Source: UBA3478 sp965662045 (GTDB lineage: Bacteria; Bacteroidota; Bacteroidia; Flavobacteriales; Flavobacteriaceae). From it: 12,527 nucleotides of DNA. Positions 1 to 6,988 of the stretch are shown here, piece after piece; the first letter of the stretch is position 1; the number at the start of each line of letters is the position of its first letter. The DNA lies in contig CBFIGE010000026.1 of the NCBI GenBank assembly GCA_965662045.1, positions 1 through 12,527 on the forward strand, read 5' to 3'. The notes beneath the pieces were generated by a model. The model saw only the letters and a program-made list of their open reading frames with translations, ran no database searches and was not told where the DNA came from. The translations under genes and the position numbers were made by a program.

Positions 1-555
1 CAATTCTTCGATTCCCATTTTTGAAGTGTAAAACCCGGTCATAGTTAAATTACGCAACAAATTGAAAAATTGTACTGAGGCGGGTTGTTGGTGATCTGGT
101 GTATCTGGCTTAGGATAAGCGATGCCGTCTAAGATTTCTTTTTGGGCAGCTGTATCAGTTGCTGCAAACTCAGTATCGTTTTTGAGATTGCTCTGGCGAT
201 TTAGCCAAGCCAACCCTCCTCGCAATGGTAGTTGAAAATCTGGATAATCTTTAGCCATAAACTCAATGAAATCAGGCACCTCTGCATCAGTGGCAGATTT
301 GTACCCATCAGTACCAGGTAAAATGAGATTACAGACGGTCGAAAGAGTGGTCATCTCAGCTTCTGAAAAGTATTGCTCAGCCATAATTTTTTGGTCATGA
401 GCCGCTTCCTTAGGGGTTCTTCCGTAAGATAACGGATTAGCCATTGGAATCTTAAGACTTTCTGCTTCTGCTGATGGTGCACATGAATGAACGGCTAGGG
501 CAGTTGCTCCAGCACCTAAAACTAGGGTTTGTATGGATTTTCTACGATTCATCAT
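1..555 (-). CDS. Gluconate 2-dehydrogenase subunit 3 family protein (C-terminus cut by window edge)
   Basis: Partial gene: 185 codons read leftward in frame to base 1, and the stop lies outside the window. The N-terminus MMNRRKSIQTLVLGAG has a twin arginine (R4-R5) and a hydrophobic stretch, then V22-H-S-C25, a possible lipobox, so a Tat-exported and perhaps lipidated protein is likely. The mature part (FSEAEMTTLSTVCNLILPGT, then a DAEVPDFIEFM stretch) resembles the small subunit of FAD-dependent gluconate and sugar dehydrogenases. In that family it escorts the flavin subunit across the inner membrane and supports its folding. Its ATG overlaps the stop of the upstream GMC gene as ATGA, so the two are very likely translationally coupled. 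A second ATG follows at once (552-550), and either could be used. The family call is from recalled sequence patterns. Any cytochrome c electron acceptor would have to lie left of the window. Confidence 0.8.
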   Translation of the reverse strand, partial: MMNRRKSIQTLVLGAGATALAVHSCAPSAEAESLKIPMANPLSYGRTPKEAAHDQKIMAEQYFSEAEMTTLSTVCNLILPGTDGYKSATDAEVPDFIEFMAKDYPDFQLPLRGGLAWLNRQSNLKNDTEFAATDTAAQKEILDGIAYPKPDTPDHQQPASVQFFNLLRNLTMTGFYTSKMGIEEL

Positions 556-2273
556 ATGTTTTGTCTTTTAATTTCTTGAATGATATAATCTGACATTCTC
601 CATGAGAGTGCCAAAATGGTCCAGGTTGGATTTTTGTCAGCTTGAGAGACAAATGGTCCTGCATCTGCAATGAATACGTTATCTGCATCGTGCAATTGCT
701 GAAATTCGTTAGTGACTGATTTTTTCTTGCTCTCACCCATACGTGTGGTACCCACCTCGTGAATGATGAGTCCTGGGGCTGCTATACCGTAATCTTGATC
801 GGCGCCTGGTTTCTCGCCAAGTGGAATGGCTCCCATGGCATCGAAGAGTTCTTCGAAGGTGTTGTGCATGTGCTTGACTTGCTTTTTCTCATAGTCAGTC
901 CATTGGTAGTTGAACTTGAGAACTGGAATACCCCACTCATCAACTGTTGACTCGTCGATTTCACAGTAGTTGTTGTATTGAGGGATGGATTCTCCTCGAC
1001 CTCCAAAGCCTACAATTGATCCGTAGTATTTTTTTACGTCGTCTCTAAGACCGTTTCCGTATCCTCCAACTGGAAGGTTGAAGTGCTTGTTGAGATCGTT
1101 AGGGTTGAATCCAAAACCATAGGAAGGCATTCCCATACCACCCCATACTTCGATGTGGTATCCTCTTGGGAAGTCTAATTTTTTATTGTCCAACCACCAA
1201 GGTGTGTAAACGTGCATTCCACCTACACCGTCTTCGTTATAATTGGTTTTTCTGTTCATTAGTCCAGGTACGAAGGCTGCTCTTGATGCTCCTGTGGAGT
1301 CGTGTACATAACGGCCCACTAAACCACTTGAGTTTCCTAAACCTGCGGGGTGTTGAGCACTTTTAGAATTCAGTAAAATACGCGCAGTACTACAGGCTGA
1401 TGCTGCAAGAACTATTGTTTTACCTTTAATGCTATATTCTTTGCGGTCATCTTTGTTGACAAATGAAACTCCGGTAGCTCGACCTTCATCATTGGTGTTT
1501 ACCGCACGAACCATGGCATTGACAAATAGTTTGACTTGCCCACCATTTTTTTGCGCTGGAAATATCAAACAGCTCCCGGCTGAGAAATCGGCATATACTG
1601 AACAAGAACGGCTACATTGACCGCAGTAAAAACAAATACCTCTTTCGTTGTTGATACGCTTGGTGAGCATCGACATTCTTGAAGGATAAACAGGGATGTT
1701 CGCCTTTTGAGCTCCGTTGATGTAGAACAATTCGTGTAATCTTGGTTTTGGAGGCGGTAAGAAATACCCGTCAGGATCATTAGGCAGCCCTTCGTTTGTT
1801 CCAAAGACACCGATGAGTTTATCGACCTTGTCGTAATAGGGTTTAACGTCTTCGTATCCGATTGGCCAGTTGTCTCCTAAACCGTCTTGATCGTAGCGCT
1901 TAAAATCTTTGGGTCCAAATCGAAGTGAGATACGCCCCCAGTGATTGGTGCGACCTCCCAGCATTCGAGATCGGAACCATCTAAAGTTAGAGTCTTCGTG
2001 ATTGGTGTAAGGTTCTCCATCGATGTCCCAGCCTCCATAGGCGGCATCAAAATCTCCAAAAGCCCTGTGTATACTTGAGCCACGTCGAGGGGACTCATAA
2101 GACCATTTCATCTGGGTCATTTGGTCAGGGTCTGCAGGATCAAAAAACGGACCAGCTTCGACCACTGCAATTTTTAGGCCTGCCTCTGATAGAACTTTGG
2201 TTGCCATTCCTCCGCCAGCACCAGAGCCGACAATAATGACATCAAATTCTTCATTGTTTTCAATAATTTGCAT
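552..2273 (-). CDS. GMC family FAD-dependent oxidoreductase (sugar/alcohol dehydrogenase large subunit)
   Basis: A 573-residue protein, normal length for a GMC dehydrogenase. The N-terminal Rossmann motif is DVIIVGSGAGGG (glycines 16, 18, 20, 21), with E39 ending the second strand (VVEAG) as the expected ribose-binding acid. GGRTNHWG at 106-113 is the GMC FAD-contact loop. The C-terminal domain has HEVGTTRMG (H505, the usual catalytic base position) and NPTWTILAL (N548), the conserved His/Asn pair. A cysteine cluster at 214, 217, 220 and 224 (CxxCxxCxxxC) suggests an Fe-S cluster, as in the large subunits of bacterial FAD-linked glucose dehydrogenases, though the spacing here is more ferredoxin-like. 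No signal peptide is present, so export would depend on the Tat signal of the downstream subunit. The gene sits 18 nt after an AraC-type regulator and overlaps subunit 3. The substrate cannot be assigned. The start ATG has an adjacent AGAAG. Confidence 0.93.
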   Translation of the reverse strand: MQIIENNEEFDVIIVGSGAGGGMATKVLSEAGLKIAVVEAGPFFDPADPDQMTQMKWSYESPRRGSSIHRAFGDFDAAYGGWDIDGEPYTNHEDSNFRWFRSRMLGGRTNHWGRISLRFGPKDFKRYDQDGLGDNWPIGYEDVKPYYDKVDKLIGVFGTNEGLPNDPDGYFLPPPKPRLHELFYINGAQKANIPVYPSRMSMLTKRINNERGICFYCGQCSRSCSVYADFSAGSCLIFPAQKNGGQVKLFVNAMVRAVNTNDEGRATGVSFVNKDDRKEYSIKGKTIVLAASACSTARILLNSKSAQHPAGLGNSSGLVGRYVHDSTGASRAAFVPGLMNRKTNYNEDGVGGMHVYTPWWLDNKKLDFPRGYHIEVWGGMGMPSYGFGFNPNDLNKHFNLPVGGYGNGLRDDVKKYYGSIVGFGGRGESIPQYNNYCEIDESTVDEWGIPVLKFNYQWTDYEKKQVKHMHNTFEELFDAMGAIPLGEKPGADQDYGIAAPGLIIHEVGTTRMGESKKKSVTNEFQQLHDADNVFIADAGPFVSQADKNPTWTILALSWRMSDYIIQEIKRQNI

Positions 2274-2291
2274 CTTCTATATGTTGTTTAG

Positions 2292-3161
2292 TTATATTGT
2301 TCGTTTTAATCCAGAAAATTCCATTCTGTATTTAGAAGGTGTACAACCGTTTCTCTTTTTAAATGTACGATGAAAATTTGCAAGATTATAGAATCCACAG
2401 TCTTGTGCGATTTCAGCTACGGCAGTATCACCCTCGATTAGCAAGACTGCTGCTTTGACAAGTCGAATTTCATTTAGGTAATTGATAAAGGTTCTGCCCG
2501 TTGTTCTTTTGATGAACCGATTGAAGGTAATTTGTGACATATGTAATTCATTGGCCACCTCTTCAAGCGTTAATTTTCGCTGGTAATTCAGTTCTAAAAA
2601 GTTATTGAGTTTTTCGAGATCCTTGCTTTTTTCATAAGTATATATAGGGGCAGCTGTTGAAGAGAGAATACGCTGATTTCTTGAAGTGGCTAAATCGTGT
2701 AAAATAGAGAGCATTTCTAAAAAGTAATCCATACCCTGCTTGTTGTACATTTGGATGAGCCTTGGCTTTACCAGATCAAATGTTTCATTTGATAATAAAA
2801 TACCGTGCTGTGCACGTTGGAACATGTCTTTTATGGGACTAAAGATTTGACGATTTATAAGAGTAGCGTCAAATAGTGAAGGATGAAACTGCAAGGTGAT
2901 TTCGTGAATTGGTTTTGTGGTGCAATGATGATGTTCCCAGCAGTGACCAAGATTAGATCCTACAAGCACTAGTTCTTTTGCTTTTATGACTTCGCTATGG
3001 TCACCAATTCTTCGCAATAAGCCTGTTGCATTTTCGATAAAATTCAACTCAAATTCAGGATGTTGGTGAAAAGGCCAATCAAAATATTCTTTTTGGCGGT
3101 CAAAGACTAGAAAGCAATCTTTTTTAGAAAGCTGTACAATTTCTTGATGTGCTCGAATCAC
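2292..3161 (-). CDS. AraC family transcriptional regulator with N-terminal cupin-like domain
   Basis: A 289-residue DNA-binding regulator. The first part (about residues 25-95) has the histidine-rich pattern of an AraC-type cupin sensor (FDWPFHQHPEFELNFI, then LVLVGSNLGHCW). The C-terminal ~100 residues hold two helix-turn-helix units: about 197-217 (LTLEEVANELHMSQITFNRF) and 246-268 (AVAEIAQDCGFYNLANFHRT), ending in the typical NGCTPSKYR. The only start upstream of the cupin is GTG at 3161-3159. No in-frame ATG lies further upstream and no Shine-Dalgarno is visible, so the exact start is moderately certain. It lies 18 nt before the GMC gene on the same strand and is inferred to be co-transcribed with it and to control it, possibly with autoregulation through the repeats in the spacer upstream. 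The ligand is unknown; a sugar or sugar acid would fit the oxidoreductase neighbours. Confidence 0.9.
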   Translation of the reverse strand: MIRAHQEIVQLSKKDCFLVFDRQKEYFDWPFHQHPEFELNFIENATGLLRRIGDHSEVIKAKELVLVGSNLGHCWEHHHCTTKPIHEITLQFHPSLFDATLINRQIFSPIKDMFQRAQHGILLSNETFDLVKPRLIQMYNKQGMDYFLEMLSILHDLATSRNQRILSSTAAPIYTYEKSKDLEKLNNFLELNYQRKLTLEEVANELHMSQITFNRFIKRTTGRTFINYLNEIRLVKAAVLLIEGDTAVAEIAQDCGFYNLANFHRTFKKRNGCTPSKYRMEFSGLKRTI

Positions 3162-3189
3162 GAGTATGGTTTTTTATTAGGTTAGTGAC

Positions 3190-3418
3190 AAAAAAGTACA
3201 TATTGAGCGTTGAAAATATGTAAATATTTGATATTAAACAAACTAAAAGATTTTCTTTTTGATGTGATTGATTTAACTTAAAAAACTTGTATAATTTGTC
3301 TTTTTTTGAAAAAATACTATTGTTACTGTTTGATACAATAATGTAAATTTAACTTCTGAATCATGTAATAATCTTCAATAAATAAATAAAAGTGTATAAA
3401 TGATTTAAAAAAGTACAT
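3190..3418. repeat. Pair of 12-base direct repeats AAAAAAGTACAT
   Basis: Identical copies lie at 3190-3201 and 3407-3418, 217 bases apart, inside the AraC upstream spacer. The first overlaps the left arm of the inverted repeat at 3197-3222, and the second overlaps the palindrome TACATGTA at 3414-3421. They could be two half-sites for one regulator. The A-run lowers their significance. Confidence 0.3.
3197..3222. promoter_or_regulatory. Inverted repeat, candidate operator or 5' leader hairpin of the AraC gene
   Basis: TACATATT (3197-3204) and AATATGTA (3215-3222) are perfect 8-base inverted arms separated by 10 bases. They sit 36-61 bases upstream of the AraC GTG start, where an autoregulatory operator or a leader hairpin would be expected. 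The arms are AT-rich in an AT-rich spacer, so chance occurrence is possible. Confidence 0.3.
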
Positions 3419-3526
3419 GTATTCATGGACTTTTACAAATGTAAATTGACTGCATGATTTGAATTAGAGGTCGACAGTAAGGTCAAAGTTTAAGTTTAGT
3501 ATTATTACCGTTGATTTATACCATAT

Positions 3527-3550
3527 AAGGCGCCCTTAGGGGCGCTTTTT
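3527..3550 (+). terminator. Strong hairpin with rightward U-tract, at the 3' end of the leftward export operon
   Basis: The arms GCGCCC (3530-3535) and GGGCGC (3540-3545) pair around a TTAG loop. Three more pairs (3527-3529 with 3546-3548, one G-T) extend the stem to 9. A T-run follows at 3546-3550, so on the plus strand this is a textbook intrinsic terminator. On the minus strand the same hairpin begins 3 bases after the stop codon of the BASS transporter gene and probably also ends that transcript, but what follows there is CTTATATGG, not a good U-tract. No rightward gene is recognised before it. Confidence 0.75.
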
Positions 3551-4589
3551 ATTTGAAGGTCTTAGTGAGGGTCTTATTGGAGGTCTTCGTTTTAGAATTA
3601 GAAAAGAGAGAAGCCAAGATTGAGCCTGTTGAATTCATGACAGGTCCGAATAGGGTAGAGGCCAACCCCATAGTCGTTAATTTCCCTAATTCAAGTGCGA
3701 GCCCTGTGGCTAGACCAGAGTTTTGCATGCCTACTTCTATGCATATGGTTCGAGTATCTTCTTGTGAGAGCTTAAATAGTTTGGCACAGTGAAAGCCTAA
3801 AAAATAACCGATAAGATTGTGTAAAAGCACAAATAAGAGCAAGGTACCGCCAATCATCGCTAAGGTTTTTTGACCGAGTGCAGTGCTAACGGCGATTATT
3901 ACAGTAATGCTGAGTTTTGCCGTCCACTCTAAAGTGGGTTTTAATCGATTTAGATTGTTTTTAAGTAATGGACGTACAATGAGTCCTAAAATAATGGGTA
4001 CGACTACCATTTTTGTGGTGCTCATAAATAGCGCCATGGGATCTACATCGATATAAGTCTTGGCTAGAGCGAGCATTAAAAGTGGTGTACATAGAGGTGC
4101 CAATAATGTTGCACATGCAGTAAGAGTGAGTGAGAGTGGTAAGTTGCCTTTGGCCAAATAGGTCATGACATTTGAGGCTACCCCACTAGGAGAACAGCCT
4201 ACCAAAATAATACCTGCAGCTACTTCAGGAGGTAAGTTGCTGAAAAAGGCTAAAATAGCACCCACTATAGGCATGATTAAAAACTGTAGCAATAGCCCAA
4301 TTCCTATGGCTTTTGGTGCTTTAAGAATTTGAATAAACTCTGCTTTTTGCAATTGTACGCCCATGGCAAACATAATGAGCATAATGAGTGGAATAATGAG
4401 TGTTTTCGCTTCGAAGCCAAAAGGTTGGGCAATCGCTGATGGAAATTGTAAACCTAGAATGACTGCTGCTGAAACCAAGGCGGTAAAGCCGAAGAGTTTT
4501 TTAAGCAGGGAACCACTCGGGTAGAAGGCAAAAACTAAAAGCCCGATACTGAGTAGAATCGGGCCGTATGTTGTAAATATTGTTTGCAT
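3549..4589 (-). CDS. BASS family sodium-dependent symporter (bile acid:Na+ symporter family)
   Basis: A 346-residue integral membrane transporter with about nine or ten hydrophobic segments. Family signatures are clear. GCSPSGVASN at 131-140, followed by LAKGNLPLSLTLTACATLLA, is the unwound-helix sodium/substrate region. ExGMQNxGLA at 285-294 is the second conserved motif. I start it at ATG 4589, one base after the stop of the tyrosine kinase gene, giving MQTIFTTYGPILLSIGLLVF. The open frame runs on to 4676, but that part lies inside the kinase's tyrosine repeat and would add a polar tail. The substrate is not bile acid by default: bacterial members carry pantoate, keto acids, amino acids or unknown anions. 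Its 1-nt gap to the kinase implies co-transcription as the last gene of the export operon, an unexpected partner. The C-terminal tail is Lys/Thr-rich. Confidence 0.9.
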   Translation of the reverse strand: MQTIFTTYGPILLSIGLLVFAFYPSGSLLKKLFGFTALVSAAVILGLQFPSAIAQPFGFEAKTLIIPLIMLIMFAMGVQLQKAEFIQILKAPKAIGIGLLLQFLIMPIVGAILAFFSNLPPEVAAGIILVGCSPSGVASNVMTYLAKGNLPLSLTLTACATLLAPLCTPLLMLALAKTYIDVDPMALFMSTTKMVVVPIILGLIVRPLLKNNLNRLKPTLEWTAKLSITVIIAVSTALGQKTLAMIGGTLLLFVLLHNLIGYFLGFHCAKLFKLSQEDTRTICIEVGMQNSGLATGLALELGKLTTMGLASTLFGPVMNSTGSILASLFSNSKTKTSNKTLTKTFK

Positions 4590-4590
4590 G

Positions 4591-6987
4591 TTAGCTGCTA
4601 AAAATACGCTTATACCATTTTTTTTGTTGATTGTTATTGTATGAATAACCGTATTTATAGCCATAACTATAGCCATAACCGTAGCCGTAATAATTATTTA
4701 TTCGAACATCGTTAAGCATAACAGCAACATTTTTAAGTCGTTCTTCTTTTACCGCATCCAAAACGAATTCAACAATGCCTTTGTGGGTAAAACCAGCTCT
4801 CACTGTAAATAGCGTTAGATCTGAAAAACTTTGCATAATGGTTGTGTCGGCAACCAGCATGGTTGGTGCCGTGTCTAGTATGATGTAATCGTATACTCTA
4901 CTGAGCTCATCTAACATAAATTTTGCTCTATCCGATCGCCATAACTCAGCAGGATTTGGAGGTATACTACCCGATGGTATTACATTCAACTTTTGGTGAA
5001 AGCTTGACTTAATAACTAGAGATTCTAAATTATCGTTTTGTTTTGATAAATAGTCAGAAACACCATCCATACGTTTTAAGGTACGGTCGTAGCGCTGTAA
5101 CTGTGGGTTTCGTAAATCCGCACCCAATAACACCACTTTTTTATCTAGGTTCGCCAAGGTTATTGCCAAGTTTGTCGCTGTAAAGGTTTTACCCTCTCCC
5201 TTTATTGTTGAGGTGACAATAATTCGTAAGGCCTTATCTTTCTGTTTTTTATCTAATACAAACTGCAGGTTTGACATTAAAATTCGACAGGCTTCAGCAA
5301 GTTGTGAACGATCGTTTTCAGCGACGATAATGTCGCTCTCTCCTTTTGGTATAGAGGGGAGTTCACCTACAATTGGAATTTTACCCTTGATGATTTTATC
5401 GAGGTCATCTCTGCTTTTAATTTTGGTTTGAAGAAGTGCGCGTATGTAAATTGAGATGAATGGTATTAAAAGTCCAATAATTCCTGCACCAAGATAGATA
5501 ATTCTCTTGTTAGGAGAAATGGGTCCTCCATAGGTATAGGCGGTATCGACGACCTTCGCTTTGGGTGCTGTTACCGCAAGATTTAAAGAATTCTCCTCTC
5601 GTTTTTGTAAAAGGTAGATAAAGAGTTGTTCTTTGATGTTTTGTTGACGTTCTATTCCTCTATAGAGACGTTCTTTTTCAGGAACTGAAGCGATTTGAGA
5701 GCCAATTAGTCGAGTTTGTCTGTTTACTTCTTGTAAAGAAATACGAAGATTATTTTTAACTCTTTTTAGTGTAATAATGACATTATCTTTTATTTGACCA
5801 ATTTGACTATTGAGTGCAATTACTGTAGGGTTTCGCTCTGTAGAACCAGAGAGCACTCTGTTTCTGGTGAGTACTAAGCTATTGTATTCTCCAATAACTG
5901 CGTTTACTCCTGTTTCGCTAATGCCCAAGTTTGCCGGTAATAAGTTGGTTTTTTCGTCATTTTCGATATAACTTAATAGTGAATTTACAAGCTCAAATTG
6001 AGTTTGCACCTCTTGTTTACGTTTGTTGTATTCAGAAGCGGTATTGATAAAAATAGAAGATTCGGTTTGTATATCGATTACACTATTCTCAGTCTTAAAT
6101 TCTTCTTTGCCACTTTCTACACTTTCTAGTTCATCGTTTATAATCACAAGGCGTTCGTCTATGAATTCAGCTGTAGATTGGGCAATTAAGTTTTTGTCAT
6201 CAATAGCCTGTCGATTGTATTCAAGAATAACTTGATTTAAAATGTCTTCGGCTTTTAGAGGAACCGCATCTACAAGCCCTAACTCAATAATGCTTGAATT
6301 TCGATCTATAAGGTTTACTTCTAGACGATTCCGAAATCTGGCCGCAACAGATTCGATCGTATTAAAAACTACCGAATGTTGATTTTCGTTACTTTCAAAT
6401 CTTTGGGTAATTACAATATCTGCAAAACCAATATTTACAATTTCACCACTTATTGTGGTAAACATGGTGTTGCCTTCAAGGTCTTTAAGGTCTATTATTT
6501 CGCCATTGCTTTCAATGATGAAATTGCGATAGAAATATGGAGTTTTAGTTAATAAATTATCATCAATTTGTAAGATTTCGATGCCAAAAACTCCATTTGG
6601 GTAGGCTTCGGAAGTTTTAATCTGCCCTGTTTGATATAGAGAGATATTTAGATTTAAAGCGCGAACTACATCAATCATTAATTGACGAGACTTAATGATG
6701 CCGATTTCATTTTCAATAGATGAGGTTCCCAAAGAAGAAATCATTCCAATATCAACTAAGGCATTAAATTGCCCTTTACCCTGACTATCGTCATCTTTGA
6801 CAATAATGGTCGCTGTACTTCTATAAAGTGGTGTTTCGTAACGCAAGTATACAAATGCAGCAAATAATAAAACGATGACTCCGAGTAAAAACCAGGGCCA
6901 AAATCGCAGGTATTTCTGTAAAATCTCTTTGAGGTTGATTTCTTCTTCGAACTGTTCTTGTTCAATTGAAAATTTTGTAGGTTCCAT
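4591..6987 (-). CDS. Wzc/Etk-like polysaccharide co-polymerase and tyrosine autokinase
   Basis: A 798-residue inner-membrane BY-kinase. A cytoplasmic lead of about 30 residues precedes TM1 (about 30-48). A large periplasmic Wzz-type domain with coiled-coil stretches (about 270-470) follows, then TM2 (about 495-517) preceded by the proline motif GGPISPNK. The cytoplasmic ATPase has Walker A TSTIKGEGKT (592-601), Walker A' VVLLGADLR (618-626; Gly replaces the usual first Asp, as I recall from Bacteroidota members) and Walker B YIILDTAP (701-708). The C-terminal tail holds ten tyrosines (766, 767, then every second residue from 769 to 783) as four G-Y-x-Y repeats, the trans-autophosphorylation cluster. 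Such proteins set chain length and gate export with an OPX protein, whose gene ends one base upstream (TAA-T-ATG). No tyrosine phosphatase gene is seen nearby. The BASS gene follows after one base. Confidence 0.95.
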   Translation of the reverse strand: MEPTKFSIEQEQFEEEINLKEILQKYLRFWPWFLLGVIVLLFAAFVYLRYETPLYRSTATIIVKDDDSQGKGQFNALVDIGMISSLGTSSIENEIGIIKSRQLMIDVVRALNLNISLYQTGQIKTSEAYPNGVFGIEILQIDDNLLTKTPYFYRNFIIESNGEIIDLKDLEGNTMFTTISGEIVNIGFADIVITQRFESNENQHSVVFNTIESVAARFRNRLEVNLIDRNSSIIELGLVDAVPLKAEDILNQVILEYNRQAIDDKNLIAQSTAEFIDERLVIINDELESVESGKEEFKTENSVIDIQTESSIFINTASEYNKRKQEVQTQFELVNSLLSYIENDEKTNLLPANLGISETGVNAVIGEYNSLVLTRNRVLSGSTERNPTVIALNSQIGQIKDNVIITLKRVKNNLRISLQEVNRQTRLIGSQIASVPEKERLYRGIERQQNIKEQLFIYLLQKREENSLNLAVTAPKAKVVDTAYTYGGPISPNKRIIYLGAGIIGLLIPFISIYIRALLQTKIKSRDDLDKIIKGKIPIVGELPSIPKGESDIIVAENDRSQLAEACRILMSNLQFVLDKKQKDKALRIIVTSTIKGEGKTFTATNLAITLANLDKKVVLLGADLRNPQLQRYDRTLKRMDGVSDYLSKQNDNLESLVIKSSFHQKLNVIPSGSIPPNPAELWRSDRAKFMLDELSRVYDYIILDTAPTMLVADTTIMQSFSDLTLFTVRAGFTHKGIVEFVLDAVKEERLKNVAVMLNDVRINNYYGYGYGYSYGYKYGYSYNNNQQKKWYKRIFSS
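4639..4686 (-). repeat. Four in-frame 12-base repeats coding G-Y-x-Y in the tyrosine kinase tail
   Basis: Bases 4686 to 4639 encode GYGY, GYSY, GYKY and GYSY (residues 768-783). Each unit is 12 bases, and two adjacent plus-strand copies of TATAGCCATAAC (4656-4667 and 4668-4679) are identical. Gain or loss of a unit would keep the reading frame and change the number of phosphorylatable tyrosines by two. Confidence 0.85.
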
Positions 6988-6988
6988 A

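Larger units (their letters stand above)
3162..3529. other. AT-rich intergenic spacer upstream of the AraC-GMC operon
   Basis: This stretch lies between the 5' end of the AraC gene and the 3' end of the BASS transporter gene, both leftward, and no convincing gene is present. The longest leftward frame noticed starts at 3418 and is a roughly 31-codon AT-rich run without protein-like character. The spacer must hold the promoter of the AraC-GMC operon, but no good match to the flavobacterial TTG / TAnnTTTG promoter stands out leftward. Visible structure includes an inverted repeat at 3197-3222, a 12-base direct repeat (3190-3201 and 3407-3418), an 8-base palindrome at 3414-3421 and a rightward promoter-like pair (TTG at 3268-3270, TATAATTTG at 3290-3298). 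Confidence 0.6.

Noticed and set aside
1877..2098. Open frames inside the GMC gene in other frames, on both strands
   Set aside because: They overlap a gene with strong domain evidence throughout and encode no recognisable motif.
3325..3418. Short leftward frame of about 31 codons in the spacer
   Set aside because: AT-rich low-complexity translation, no ribosome site, no known motif.
3559..3587. Three GGTCTT copies near the 3' end of the transporter gene
   Set aside because: They are spaced 11 and 12 bases and simply reflect Lys-Thr codons in the C-terminal tail.
4590..4676. N-terminal extension of the BASS transporter from 4676
   Set aside because: It lies wholly in the kinase's tyrosine-repeat and tail coding DNA; the ATG at 4589 gives the normal hydrophobic start right after the kinase stop.
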